Source: Brachybacterium alimentarium (GTDB lineage: Bacteria; Actinomycetota; Actinomycetes; Actinomycetales; Dermabacteraceae). From it: DNA of 64,000 nucleotides. Location of the stretch: positions 1-64,000 of the forward strand of contig NZ_NRGS01000014.1 of assembly GCF_002332425.1 (NCBI RefSeq), read 5' to 3'. The notes beneath the pieces were generated by a model that was given only the letters and a program-made list of their open reading frames with translations, was not told the DNA's origin and did not search any database. The translations under genes were made by a program, and so were the position numbers. Shown piece by piece: positions 7,113 to 15,919 of this stretch. Numbering within the stretch: the stretch's first letter is position 1; every line of letters begins with the position of its first letter.

Positions 7113-8252
7113 GTGGAAGAACTGGGAGCGCCCGTGCGCCGGACCTGGCAGGACGTGCTGATCCTCGCCGTGGTCGGGGCGGAGACGATCGCGGGCATCA
7201 TCCTCGGCACCACCATGCTCGAGGTGGGGCAGGCGATCCTGACCCTGCTGCTGGGCATCGCGCTCGTGCTCCGCCACCGGCACTGGCCCTGGCTGCTCCC
7301 GCTGGTGCTCGTCCTCAACGCTGCCGCCTGGTCCCTGTCCGTGCTGGTGATCGGCTGCTACACCTATGCCACACGCAGCCATCAGCGCCTGCGCACGCTG
7401 CTGGTGGCGGTGCTCGCCGTGGTCAGCGGAGTGACACCGGCCCTCCTGCTGCAGGTGGAAGGGACCGCGGGCGCCGCGGGGATCACGGGGCTGGTGCTGG
7501 TGGTGCTGATCGTCGCCGCATCCGCGGCGATGGGCATGTACACCTCGACCCGGCGGATGCTGCTCGCGCAGCTGCACCAGCGCGCCGAGCAGGCGGAATC
7601 CGGGCGGGCGGTCGCCCAGGATCAGGCCCGACGTGCGGAGCGCACCCGCATCGCCCGGGAGATGCACGACATCGTGGCCCACAAGATCTCCCTGGTCGCG
7701 CTGCAGGCAGGCGCCCTCGAGGTGAACCCGAACCTGGAGCGCGAGCAGGTCCAGCAGTCCGCCGGGCTGATCCGGCAGACGGCCACCACGGCGCTGTCCG
7801 AGCTGCGCGAGGTGCTGGGCGTGCTGCGCGGAGACGGCGAGGAGGCTCCCCTGGCTCCGCAGCCCACCTGGGACGATGTGCGGCGCCTGGTGACCACCTC
7901 GCAGGAGGCGGGCATCTCCGTGGACCTGTTCGACTTCATCGACGATCCGGTGCCCGATCAGCTCGCCCGCACCGCCTATCGCGTGGTGCAGGAGGGGCTG
8001 ACGAACATCCACAAGCACGCCCTGCACACCAAGGCCCGCGTGGCACTGATCGGAGAGCCTGGCACCGACCTGGTGATCGAGGTCAGTAATGTGTTGCCCA
8101 AGGGGTTCATGACGGACCTGCCCGGCGCCCGGATGGGCCTGTCGGGCATCGAGACCCGTGTGACGCACGCCGGCGGCACGATCTCATCCGGCCCCACCGA
8201 TGATGGACGCTTCGAAGTGAGGGCGGTGATCCCGTGGCCGATGCCGACGTGA
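7113..8252 (+). CDS. NarL-type sensor histidine kinase
   Basis: 379 residues. Four to five membrane segments in residues 13-140, then a coiled linker and a HisKA_3 dimerisation domain with phosphoacceptor His185 (AREMHDIVAH), followed by a HATPase domain (VVQEGLTNIHKHA N-box, GMGLSGIETR-like end). This is the DesK/LiaS-type architecture with membrane-embedded sensing. GTG at 7113 was chosen because a TACAGT -10 sits six bases before it. It overlaps the response regulator gene by 19 bases. Together with the divergent ABC exporter it suggests a cell-envelope or antimicrobial stress response. Confidence 0.85.
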   Translation: MEELGAPVRRTWQDVLILAVVGAETIAGIILGTTMLEVGQAILTLLLGIALVLRHRHWPWLLPLVLVLNAAAWSLSVLVIGCYTYATRSHQRLRTLLVAVLAVVSGVTPALLLQVEGTAGAAGITGLVLVVLIVAASAAMGMYTSTRRMLLAQLHQRAEQAESGRAVAQDQARRAERTRIAREMHDIVAHKISLVALQAGALEVNPNLEREQVQQSAGLIRQTATTALSELREVLGVLRGDGEEAPLAPQPTWDDVRRLVTTSQEAGISVDLFDFIDDPVPDQLARTAYRVVQEGLTNIHKHALHTKARVALIGEPGTDLVIEVSNVLPKGFMTDLPGARMGLSGIETRVTHAGGTISSGPTDDGRFEVRAVIPWPMPT

Positions 8253-8920
8253 CGCGTGTAGGACTGGTCGATGACGACTCCCTGGTCCGTGCAGGGCTGG
8301 CGATGATCCTGGGGGCCGATCCCGGGATCGACGTGGTGGCCCAGGGCAGCGACGGCTCCGAGGCGGTGACGCTCGTGCAGAAGCATCGCCCTGACGTGCT
8401 GCTGATGGACGTGCGCATGCCGGGGCTGGACGGGATCGCGGCCACCAAGGCCGTCTGCGCTCTGCCGAACCCGCCCAAGATCATCATGCTCACCACGTTC
8501 GACATGGACGAGTACGTGTTCCAGGCCCTCGAAGCGGGCGCCAGCGGCTTCCTGCTCAAGGACACCCCGCCGCAGGATCTCGCCCGCGCGGTGCACGTGG
8601 TGGCCGGCGGGGACGCCATGCTCTCCCCCACGATCACCCGGCGGATGCTCTCCCACTTCTCGGAGGCGAATCCCGGCACCCGCCAGGATCGCCATCCGGG
8701 GCTGGATCAGCTCACCGAGCGCGAGACGGAGGTGCTCGGCGCCGTCGGCGCGGGGCTGTCCAACGCGCAGATCGGGATGCGGCTGTTCATGAGCGAGGCG
8801 ACCGTGAAGGCCCACGTCTCGAAGATCTTCTCCAAGCTCGACTGCACCAACCGCGTGCAGATCGCGATCATCGCCCACGAGGCGGGGCTCAGCGACCTCG
8901 ACGCCGACGCGGGCGCCTGA
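8234..8920 (+). CDS. LuxR/NarL-family response regulator
   Basis: 228 residues. The receiver domain has the acidic pair DDD at 13-15, phosphoacceptor Asp59 (LLMDVRMPG), the conserved Thr and Lys (LLKDTPP). The C-terminal LuxR-type HTH is complete (LTERETEVLGAVGAGLSNAQ, then EATVKAHVSKIFSKL). GTG start at 8234 lies inside the kinase gene, indicating translational coupling. It probably acts on the divergent ABC exporter operon and its own promoter. Confidence 0.92.
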   Translation: MADADVTRVGLVDDDSLVRAGLAMILGADPGIDVVAQGSDGSEAVTLVQKHRPDVLLMDVRMPGLDGIAATKAVCALPNPPKIIMLTTFDMDEYVFQALEAGASGFLLKDTPPQDLARAVHVVAGGDAMLSPTITRRMLSHFSEANPGTRQDRHPGLDQLTERETEVLGAVGAGLSNAQIGMRLFMSEATVKAHVSKIFSKLDCTNRVQIAIIAHEAGLSDLDADAGA

Positions 8921-8986
8921 CCTCAGCCGGGCGGGTCCCGGTCCCGGCCGGCCCGGGCCACCTCCGTCAGCCGGGCCCAGTCGCCA

Positions 8987-9066
8987 GTCAGCCCCGTCCG
9001 CCGACCAGACCCGTCACCGGTCAGCCCCAGCCGCCGACCAGACCCATCACCGGTCAGCCCCAGCCG
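8987..9066. repeat. 33-bp tandem repeat, about 2.4 copies
   Basis: Units begin with GTCAGCCCC at 8987, 9020 and 9053 and differ by only a few bases. The last, partial copy runs across the stop of the leftward zincin gene (9054), so the array looks like copies of that gene's 3' end reaching toward the response regulator gene. Confidence 0.7.
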
Positions 9067-9419
9067 AGCTCGTGCAGGCGGGCGTCGCTGAGGCCGAAGA
9101 GGTGCCCGAGCTCGTGCAGCACCGTCACCGCGATCTGCTCGACCAGGTGCTCGCGCGAGGTGGCGACCCGCTGCAGGGGCCCGCGGAACACGAAGATCCG
9201 GTCCGGCTGCGCGTAGCCGTCGAACACGGAGCGCTTGTCCAGCGGGATCCCCTCGTACAGACCCAGCAGCTCGGTCCCCTGCGCCTGCTCCTGCAGCGGT
9301 TCCTCCTCGATGAGGATCGCGACGTTCGCCTCCGCGATGGAGCGGGCGATCTTCTCTGGCAGCGAGTCGAGGGCGTCGTCGACCGCTTCCTCGAACTCCT
9401 CGCGACTGATCCGGATCAT
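9054..9419 (-). CDS. Minimal zincin metallopeptidase family protein
   Basis: 121 residues. HELGHLFGLSD at 102-112 is the complete HExxHxxGxxD zinc motif (His102, Glu103, His106, Asp112), placed close to the C-terminus as in the actinobacterial DUF1025/minimal-zincin family (PF06262). 'RIFVFRGPL' is the conserved strand before it. Substrate unknown for the family. ATG at 9419 gives the family's normal length; I see no clear ribosome site. Confidence 0.85.
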   Translation of the reverse strand: MIRISREEFEEAVDDALDSLPEKIARSIAEANVAILIEEEPLQEQAQGTELLGLYEGIPLDKRSVFDGYAQPDRIFVFRGPLQRVATSREHLVEQIAVTVLHELGHLFGLSDARLHELGWG

Positions 9420-9536
9420 GCCGACATCGAACCACGACGGATGGCCGATGGTGTCGCGTACGCCGCATCGGAGGGAATCACGCAGACGCCCGGCGCTCGG
9501 CATGGGTATGCTTTTCGTCGGGCAGTCACTGCCCGG

Positions 9537-9609
<73 letters not shown>

Positions 9610-9747
9610 CTCGTACGGTTCGGTTCTGCATCCTCAGGACCGTGCGGTGCCGGAGTGCGAGGCGGCTCACAAGGAAAGTGGTCCTGAGCGCCGAGAACGT
9701 CCGGTAGAGTTATCTAGGTCGAAGCGCAGCAGCGCAGAGACATGCAA

Positions 9748-9821
9748 GGCCCTGTAGCTCAGTTGGTTAGAGTGCCGCCCTGTCACGGCGGAGGTCGCCG
9801 GTTCAAGCCCGGTCAGGGTCG
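9748..9821 (+). tRNA. tRNA-Asp (GUC)
   Basis: Acceptor GGCCCTG with CAGGGTC, anticodon stem CCGCC/GGCGG with loop CTGTCAC (GTC), T loop TTCAAGC. It follows tRNA-Glu by 138 bases and may be co-transcribed. Confidence 0.95.
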
Positions 9822-9830
9822 CCCTCCAGA

Positions 9831-9861
9831 AGAAGCCCCGGAACATCGTTCCGGGGCTTCT
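9831..9861 (+). terminator. Terminator of the tRNA-Glu/Asp unit
   Basis: Perfect 14-base arms (AGAAGCCCCGGAAC and its complement) around ATC, followed by TCGCTTTCC. It begins ten bases past tRNA-Asp. Confidence 0.85.
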
Positions 9862-10062
9862 TCGCTTTCCGCGCATCCCCGTCGGCCCGCACTCCGTCTG
9901 CTCGCGCAATCCCGTCGGCCCGCGCACTCCATCGGCCCACATCCCGTCAGCCTGCCCGTTCCCCCTGCCGGGACGACGCCTGCCGCAGGTCGCCGCTGAT
10001 TCCCGATCGCGCTGTCGGACCCCTCACAAGCATCCGTCGGGCCACGCGCCGCGGCGCGGTCC

Positions 10063-10068
10063 TACGCT
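10063..10068 (+). promoter_or_regulatory. -10 element TACGCT, leaderless start
   Basis: TACGCT followed by six bases and then the ATG at 10075. No ribosome binding site is present. Confidence 0.45.
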
Positions 10069-10074
10069 CGAGGG

Positions 10075-11097
10075 ATGAGTTCCACTGTTCTGAACCACCG
10101 CATCCGCCTCGGCTCCCGCCCGCACGGTGAGCCCACCGCCGACGACTACCTGCACGACGCGGTCGAGGTCTCCTCCCCCGCGGCCGGCCAGGTGCTGCTG
10201 CGCACCCACTACATCTCCCTGGACCCCTACGTCCGTGGCCGGATGAGCTCCGCGAAGTCGTACGCGGCCCCGATGGAGGTCGGCGACGTGATCGAGGGCG
10301 GCACCGTCTCCGAGGTCGTCGAGTCCGCGGCCGACGGATTCGCGCCCGGCGACATGGTCCTCTCCTACGGCGGCTGGCAAGAGTACAGCCTCGAATCGGC
10401 CGACGGACTGCGCCGCCTGGATCCCTCCGTCGCCCCGGTCACCACCGCCCTCGGCGTGCTGGGCATGCCGGGCTTCACCGCGTATGCGGGGCTGCTCGCG
10501 ATCGGCCGGCCCCAGCCCGGGGAGACCGTCGCGGTCGCCGCCGCGACCGGCCCGGTGGGCTCCGCCGTCGGCCAGATCGCACGGATCCACGGCGCGAAGG
10601 CCGTCGGCATCGCCGGCGGTGAGCGGAAGGTCGGCCAGCTGCGCGAGTACGGCTTCGACGAGGCCCTCGACCACCGCGCGCCCGATCTGCCCGGTCGCCT
10701 CGCGCAGGCCACGCCCGACGGCATCGACGTGTACTTCGAGAACGTCGGCGGCGCCGTGTGGGACGCCGTCCTGCCCCAGCTGAACACGTACGCCCGCGTA
10801 CCGGTGTGCGGGCTCGTCTCGGGCTACAACTCGACCTCCCTGCCGGAGGGCCCCGACCGCAGCGGCCAGCTGATGGGCACCGTGCTGTCCAAGAGCCTCA
10901 CCCTGCGCGGATTCATCCAGCTCGAGTTCGTGAGCTCGATGTTCGAGGACTTCCTGCGCGACATGAGCGGGTGGGTCGCCTCTGGCCAGGTCCAGCACAC
11001 GGAGGACATCACCGAGGGGCTCGACCGCGCTCCCGAGGCGTTCGCGGGCATGCTGCGCGGGCAGAACTTCGGCAAGGCGCTCGTCAAGGTCTCCTGA
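10075..11097 (+). CDS. NADP-dependent alkenal/enone reductase (MDR superfamily)
   Basis: 340 residues. N-terminal GroES-like domain with the 'LDPYVRGRMS' motif typical of the leukotriene B4 dehydrogenase/PTGR-CurA group, then a Rossmann domain with AATGPVGSAVGQIA at about 159-172 for NADPH. No zinc-binding cysteines, as expected for this branch. Likely reduces alpha,beta-unsaturated carbonyls (detoxification). Full length. It stands alone between tRNA genes. Confidence 0.85.
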   Translation: MSSTVLNHRIRLGSRPHGEPTADDYLHDAVEVSSPAAGQVLLRTHYISLDPYVRGRMSSAKSYAAPMEVGDVIEGGTVSEVVESAADGFAPGDMVLSYGGWQEYSLESADGLRRLDPSVAPVTTALGVLGMPGFTAYAGLLAIGRPQPGETVAVAAATGPVGSAVGQIARIHGAKAVGIAGGERKVGQLREYGFDEALDHRAPDLPGRLAQATPDGIDVYFENVGGAVWDAVLPQLNTYARVPVCGLVSGYNSTSLPEGPDRSGQLMGTVLSKSLTLRGFIQLEFVSSMFEDFLRDMSGWVASGQVQHTEDITEGLDRAPEAFAGMLRGQNFGKALVKVS

Positions 11098-11210
11098 CCT
11101 CCGGAGGCACGCCGCGCGATCCCCTCGGGTGGCGTGCCTCTCACCGGCCGCATCGGGTTGGGAGCACAGACGGTCCCCTGCTACTCTGGTCCTCGGCCGC
11201 TCGCGGTCAC

Positions 11211-11283
11211 GGCTCTGTAGCTCAGTTGGTAGAGCGTTCGACTGAAAATCGAAAGGTCACCGGATCGACGCCGGTCGGAGCCA
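11211..11283 (+). tRNA. tRNA-Phe (GAA) with an unusual T loop
   Basis: Acceptor GGCTCTG with CGGAGCC, anticodon stem TTCGA/TCGAA with loop CTGAAAA (GAA), T stem ACCGG/CCGGT. The T loop reads ATCGACG, so position 54 is A instead of the near-universal T. Everything else is standard. Confidence 0.92.
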
Positions 11284-11289
11284 CGTGAA

Positions 11290-11323
11290 GACGAAGCCCC
11301 CTGGTTCGCCAGGGGGCTTCGTC
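11290..11323 (+). terminator. Terminator of tRNA-Phe
   Basis: Perfect 15-base stem capped by a TTCG tetraloop, seven bases past the tRNA, followed by GTTCCC. Confidence 0.85.
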
Positions 11324-11386
11324 GTTCCCGGCGTGGTGGCCGGCCCGTGCAGTTCGCGCTGCCGGCAGACGTGCTTTGATGCGTTC

Positions 11387-11992
11387 GTGACCCACTTCTA
11401 TCGCCCGTGCGAGGGCCACCGCCTGCCGCATGACCCCTTCAACGCCATCGTTGCGCCGCGGCCCATCGGCTGGATCGGCACGAAGGGCGCCGATGGCGGC
11501 CGCAATCTCGCGCCCTACTCGTTTTTCAATGCCCTGAACTATTCCCCACCGCTCGTGGGATTCTCCAGCAACTCCTGGAAGGACACCGTCGCCAACTGCC
11601 GCGCGACCGGAGAGTTCACCTGGAACCTGGTCACCCGCTCCCTCGCAGAGGCGATGAATGCCTCCTCGACCACTGCTGAGGTCGACGAGTTCGACGCCGC
11701 AGGGGTGGAGGTGGCTGAGTCCGTGGAGATCGCCGCGCCGCGCGTGGCCGCGTCACCGGCGACCTTCGAATGCCGAGTCACCCAAATCATCGATCTCCGC
11801 TCCGCGACCGGCGAGGCCTCCGGGTCGTGGTTCACCGTCGGCGAGGTGGTGGGCGTCCATCTGGACGAGTCCCTGCTCGTCGACGGGATCGTCGACACCG
11901 CCGCCGCCGAGCCGGTGCTGCGCGGCGGCGGGCCGACCACGTACTTCGGGATCAGCGCGGATCAGCGCTTCGACATGCGCCGGCCGTGCTGA
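11387..11992 (+). CDS. Flavin reductase-like domain protein
   Basis: 201 residues of the FMN-binding split-barrel family (PF01613): 'IVAPRPIGWIGT' near the start, 'LAPYSFFN', 'PPLVGFSS', 'GEFTWNLVT', and the C-terminal 'PVLRGGGPTTYFG'. These proteins bind FMN and often reduce flavin with NAD(P)H for partner enzymes; no partner monooxygenase is next to it. GTG at 11387 fits the family start; an upstream in-frame ATG would overlap the tRNA-Phe terminator. Confidence 0.8.
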   Translation: MTHFYRPCEGHRLPHDPFNAIVAPRPIGWIGTKGADGGRNLAPYSFFNALNYSPPLVGFSSNSWKDTVANCRATGEFTWNLVTRSLAEAMNASSTTAEVDEFDAAGVEVAESVEIAAPRVAASPATFECRVTQIIDLRSATGEASGSWFTVGEVVGVHLDESLLVDGIVDTAAAEPVLRGGGPTTYFGISADQRFDMRRPC

Positions 11993-12216
11993 GGCCGCCA
12001 CGTCATGCTCGGTGGGATCGTCATCTGCCGCTTGGCAGCTCGACGTCGTGGCTCCGAGCGGCCCCATGAGCCTGCAGAGTCTCAGAGTGGGTGGCTCCTC
12101 CATCCCTGGCCCGGTCATGGTCTTCGCCGCCGTTCCCCCCATAAAAGTCCGACGTACTGACTATGGTGATTCGCACCATGGCACAGGCCACGTATCTCAC
12201 GGAACGGGGAATCACG

Positions 12217-13305
12217 ATGGATTTCAGCGAGCGACTTGAGGCGCTGGCCTTGAAGGTGCGCAATCAGGCTTCAGCCATCGAGACCGAGGAAGCGACGAAG
12301 AACGCCTTCGTCATGCCCTTCATCGCGACGATCCTGGGCTACGACGTGTTCGATCCGCTCGAAGTCGTCCCGGAGTTCACTGCCGACGTCGGCATCAAAC
12401 GGGGCGAAAAGGTCGACTATGCGATCGTTCGGGATGGCGAGGTGCAGCTCCTCATCGAGTGCAAGGCGGCGCTCGGTGCGCTGAAAGTCGAGAACGCCTC
12501 GCAGCTCTTCAGATATTTCGGCACGACGAACGCCCGACTCGCGGTGCTCACCAATGGCGTCGTCTGGCAGTTCTATACGGACCTCGATGCGCCGAACAAG
12601 ATGGACTCGAAGCCCTTCCTGGTGCTTGATCTTCTCGACATCGACGAGACCCTGATCCCCGAGATCCAGAAGATCAGCAAGGAGAGCTTCGACCTCGATT
12701 CGATCATCAACGCCGCTGAAGAGCTCAAGTACGTCGGCGCCCTACGGCGTGAGATCGCAGCGCAGTTCCGAGAGCCGTCCGACGAGTGGACCAGGTTCTT
12801 CACCACCCGCGTGTACGAGGGAATGTTCACCGCGAAGGTGCGCGAGCAGTTCAGCGTCCTGGTCCGGAAGGCGTCCAAGCAGTTCCTCACCGAACAGGTC
12901 AATGACCGGCTCAAGACCGCTCTCGGTGCCGGCGTCACGGTGCCTGCCGAGCCTGACTCCGCTCGCGAGATCACGAGTGAGCAGGCCGCCGAGGACGACC
13001 TCGATCGAAATACGGAGATCGAGACGACGCTGGAGGAGCTCGAGGGATACCAGATCGTCAAGGCCATCGCGTGCAGCGAGGTCAAGCCGCATCGCATCGT
13101 CCACCGTGACCAGAAGTCGTACTTCGCGATCCTGATCGACGACAACAATCGCAAGCCCGTCGCACGACTCCACTTCAACACGAAGCAGAAATACTTGGGT
13201 CTGCTCGACGAGACGAAGACGGAGACCCGACACCCCATCGATTCGCTCGACGAGATCTATGCACACTCCGACGCGATCCGAGAGGCCGTGAAGCGCTACC
13301 TCTGA
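12217..13305 (+). CDS. Orphan HsdR_N-type PD-(D/E)XK domain protein
   Basis: 362 residues. The N-terminal half matches the type I restriction R-subunit N-terminal domain: 'ATKNAFVMPFIATILGYDV', 'EFTADVG', then the nuclease motif with Asp67 (VDYAI) and Glu81/Lys83 (LIECKA). The second half, with acidic linker (about 250-280), lacks helicase motifs, so it is not a full HsdR. No HsdM or HsdS gene is nearby. Stand-alone proteins of this type occur in many bacteria and may be defence or DNA-repair nucleases. ATG at 12217 has GGGGA upstream; in-frame ATGs at 12163 and 12178 are alternatives. Composition is less GC-rich than its neighbours, suggesting transfer. Confidence 0.75.
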   Translation: MDFSERLEALALKVRNQASAIETEEATKNAFVMPFIATILGYDVFDPLEVVPEFTADVGIKRGEKVDYAIVRDGEVQLLIECKAALGALKVENASQLFRYFGTTNARLAVLTNGVVWQFYTDLDAPNKMDSKPFLVLDLLDIDETLIPEIQKISKESFDLDSIINAAEELKYVGALRREIAAQFREPSDEWTRFFTTRVYEGMFTAKVREQFSVLVRKASKQFLTEQVNDRLKTALGAGVTVPAEPDSAREITSEQAAEDDLDRNTEIETTLEELEGYQIVKAIACSEVKPHRIVHRDQKSYFAILIDDNNRKPVARLHFNTKQKYLGLLDETKTETRHPIDSLDEIYAHSDAIREAVKRYL

Positions 13306-13308
13306 GCA

Positions 13309-13671
13309 CTAGCGACGACTGAGCCGCTCCTCCAGGTCGGGCCATGCCACGTGCAGTTTCTCCGTAGCGGACAGGCCTTTGGTCGCAAAGTGGTCGGCGA
13401 GCACGACACCGTGCGGCGACAGCTCGAGAATGGTCAGCGCAGCGATCTCGTCGGCGGTGCCCGCATCCAGCACCCACTGCTCGGCGAGCTCGGAGAGGCT
13501 GAGCTCCGCCACCAGGTGCTCGCCGGTCACGAAGTCGACGGGCGCTCCCCGGGCGTGCCCGAGGAGCGTGCGTGGCTGCACGAGGTCGTAGTCGTCGGTC
13601 ACGGGCTCCAGGTAGCCGACCGTCTCGCCGTCCTCGCGTGTCACTGCCACCCATCCGCGCACATCACTCAT
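13309..13671 (-). CDS. Hypothetical actinobacterial protein, 120 residues
   Basis: Not recognised. It begins MSDVRGWVAVTREDGETVGY and has regularly spaced strands in the first half (GYLEPV, DLVQPRTLLG) and an acidic helix-rich second half, so it looks like a small soluble beta/alpha protein. It converges on the HsdR_N-like gene with only three bases between the stop codons, and follows mvaS by 38 bases on the same strand. Confidence 0.6.
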   Translation of the reverse strand: MSDVRGWVAVTREDGETVGYLEPVTDDYDLVQPRTLLGHARGAPVDFVTGEHLVAELSLSELAEQWVLDAGTADEIAALTILELSPHGVVLADHFATKGLSATEKLHVAWPDLEERLSRR

Positions 13672-13709
13672 GGCAGGAGACGGTACCGCCTGCGTGCGGC
13701 CCCGGCCGG

Positions 13710-14870
13710 TCAGGCGCCGGCGGTGCGCTCGTAACGGCGGATGCGATCGCGCACGCCCGCGAAGCGGAACGGCGCCGCCGTGGTCCGCGGAGTCTCGCGC
13801 TCGTCGCTGTCGTCCGTGTAGGACACGTGCAGCGCCCGGTACTCCTCGACAGTCAGCGGCACCCGGGCGGCCAGCACGGACTCGGTCGCCTCGCGGCGCC
13901 GGCGCTCCCGGTAGCCGCTCTGCACGATCCCGGTGAGGAACTCCCCGACCGAGCCCGAGCCGTAGCTGAACAGGCCCAGGCGCCGACCGGCGAGGTCGTC
14001 GTCGTGGTCCAGCAGCGCGGCCAGCCCCACGAACAGCGACGCCGTGTAGCTGTTGCCGAGCTGCCGGTTGTACAGGAACGAGGTCTCCAGGGCGCTCTCG
14101 TCGACAGGCCGGTCCTCGTGCCGGAAGAGCGCCGCATGCGCCTTCCGGGCCATCTTCGTGAACGGCTGGTGGTACAGGAAGCGGTCGATCTCGTCGACGC
14201 CGGGCCCGCCGTGGGCCTGCAGGTCCCCCCACGAGCCCAGCAGGGCGTCGAGATAGGTCTGCAGCGACAGCGCACCGTCCACGAGCGGGGTGGTGGTGTC
14301 GTTGGGACGCCAGAAGTCGTCGATGTCCGCCGTGTGCACGCCCGAATGCGGCTCGATCGCCAGCAGCGCCGGATCGGCGCTCACCAGCATCGCGACCGCG
14401 CCCGCGCCCTGGGTCGGGGCGGCCGGGCCGTCGAGCTCGTAGCGGGCCACGTCGCTCGCGATCACGAGCACCCGCTCCTCGGGGTTGCGGGCGACGATGC
14501 CGAGGGCGGTCTGCAGCGCGGCGGCGCCGCCGTAGCAGGCCTGCTTGAACTCGACCGTGCGGACCGTGGAGGGCAGCCCCAGGAGGTGATGGGCGAAGAC
14601 GCCCGCCGCCTTCGACTGGTCCACCCCGGACTCGGTGGCGAACAGCAGCGAGCGGATGCCGTCGGTGCCGTGCTCGGCGAGCAGCGGCGCGGCGGCGCTC
14701 GCGCCCATGGTGACGATGTCCTCGTCGGGCGCAGGGAAGCTCATCTGCTCCTGGCCGAGCCCCCGGTGGTACTTCGCGGGCTCGACGCCGGTGGCCTCGG
14801 CCAGCTCGGCGAGATCGAGGACGTGGTGGGTGGTGGCGACCGCGAGATCGTGGATGCCGATGCTGGTCAC
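13710..14870 (-). CDS. mvaS: Hydroxymethylglutaryl-CoA synthase
   Basis: 386 residues. Condenses acetyl-CoA with acetoacetyl-CoA to HMG-CoA, the entry step of the mevalonate pathway. Catalytic Cys112 lies in FKQACYGGA, Glu80 in ATESGVDQSK, and the active-site His in FLYHQPFTKMARKA; GNSYTAS and SYGSGSVGE are also present. GTG at 14870 has GGAGGAGG upstream and overlaps the HMG-CoA reductase stop by four bases. Last gene of the six-gene mevalonate operon. Confidence 0.95.
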   Translation of the reverse strand: MTSIGIHDLAVATTHHVLDLAELAEATGVEPAKYHRGLGQEQMSFPAPDEDIVTMGASAAAPLLAEHGTDGIRSLLFATESGVDQSKAAGVFAHHLLGLPSTVRTVEFKQACYGGAAALQTALGIVARNPEERVLVIASDVARYELDGPAAPTQGAGAVAMLVSADPALLAIEPHSGVHTADIDDFWRPNDTTTPLVDGALSLQTYLDALLGSWGDLQAHGGPGVDEIDRFLYHQPFTKMARKAHAALFRHEDRPVDESALETSFLYNRQLGNSYTASLFVGLAALLDHDDDLAGRRLGLFSYGSGSVGEFLTGIVQSGYRERRRREATESVLAARVPLTVEEYRALHVSYTDDSDERETPRTTAAPFRFAGVRDRIRRYERTAGA

Positions 14871-15919
14871 TTGGTGCCTCCTCCACGACGCTCCATGGCC
14901 ACGTGCGCAGCCATGAGCTCTCCGGGATTGGTCTGGGCCGCCAGCAGCGACAGCTCGCCGCACAGAACGGAGGCGGCGATGAGCACGGCGAGACGGCGCG
15001 AGTTCGCGCCGGGCTCGGCCGACGGGTCCGCGCAGCCCAGGCGCTCGAGGGCCTCGGCGGTGTGGCCGAGGTCCTTGCCGTTGCCGACGGTGCCGACGAT
15101 CAGGTGCGGCAGGGTGCACGAGAAGTACAGGCCCTCGGGGCGCTCCTCCGCGTAGGTGATGCCCTGGGACCCCTCGACGATGTTCGCGGCGTCCTGGCCG
15201 GTGGCCAGGTAGAACGCGAGCAGCATGTTGGCGTAATGGGCGTTGGCGGAGCGCAGGGCTCCGGCGATCGTGCTGCCCACGAAGTTCTTGCGCACCACGA
15301 GGTCGACGAGCGCCGAGGCGGAGGTGCGCAGCGTGGATTCCACGATCTCGTGCGGGATGAGGAGGTCGCACACGACGCTGCGGCCGCGGCCGAGCACGCC
15401 GTTGACGGCGGTGGCCTTCTTGTCGGAGCAGTAGTTGCCCGAGACCGAGCCGTACTCCAGGCCCAGGTCCCAGGAGAGCACGGTCTGCAGCAGGGCGTCG
15501 GCCGCGCGCGTGACCATGTTGTGCCCGGAGGCGTCGCCCGTCTCCAGCGCGAAGCGCAGGAACAGCAGATTTCCGACGATCTCCTCATGGGTCTCCAGCA
15601 GGCGCGCGTGACGGCTCGTGCCGGAGACGACCTCGGCGAGCTCGTCTCCGCGTTCGCGCAGCGTGCGCACCGCCTGCATGGCGGTCTGCGCATCCGGCGC
15701 GATCAGCAGCACGGAGCGGGTCATCTTCTCGCCCACCACGGTGGCACGGATGCCGCCCTCGACCAGGCGGGAGACCTTCGCGCCGCGGCCCACCGACGGC
15801 CACAGCGGGGTCTCGTAGGTGGCCAGCGGGACCTCGACCTCCTCGTTCACCGAGTCGCCGCTGATGCGGATCGGACCCACCCAGCGGGTGGGGATCGGGG
15901 TGATGCCCTCAGCGGACAT
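14867..15919 (-). CDS. mvaA: Hydroxymethylglutaryl-CoA reductase
   Basis: 350 residues. Reduces HMG-CoA to mevalonate. The catalytic motifs are intact: 'ATVVGEKM' (Glu), 'GNYCSDKKATAVNG' (Lys of DKK), 'GQDAANIVEGSQG' (Asp) and a His near the C-terminal 'AAHVAMER'. The overall pattern looks like class I, NADPH-type enzymes, as in Streptomyces mevalonate clusters. GAAGGAG precedes the ATG at 15919. It overlaps fni by 11 bases. Confidence 0.93.
   Translation of the reverse strand: MSAEGITPIPTRWVGPIRISGDSVNEEVEVPLATYETPLWPSVGRGAKVSRLVEGGIRATVVGEKMTRSVLLIAPDAQTAMQAVRTLRERGDELAEVVSGTSRHARLLETHEEIVGNLLFLRFALETGDASGHNMVTRAADALLQTVLSWDLGLEYGSVSGNYCSDKKATAVNGVLGRGRSVVCDLLIPHEIVESTLRTSASALVDLVVRKNFVGSTIAGALRSANAHYANMLLAFYLATGQDAANIVEGSQGITYAEERPEGLYFSCTLPHLIVGTVGNGKDLGHTAEALERLGCADPSAEPGANSRRLAVLIAASVLCGELSLLAAQTNPGELMAAHVAMERRGGGTK

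Noticed and set aside
8923-9468. Second minus-strand frame over the zincin gene
   Set aside because: Arg-rich product without motifs; the frame with HELGHLFGLSD is the real one.
12217-13305. Complete type I restriction system
   Set aside because: No helicase domain, methylase or specificity gene is present, only an HsdR_N-like domain.
13309-14886. 525-codon frame extending the 120-residue gene through mvaS
   Set aside because: The upstream part is an off-frame reading of mvaS; a clear ATG at 13671 begins the independent small protein.
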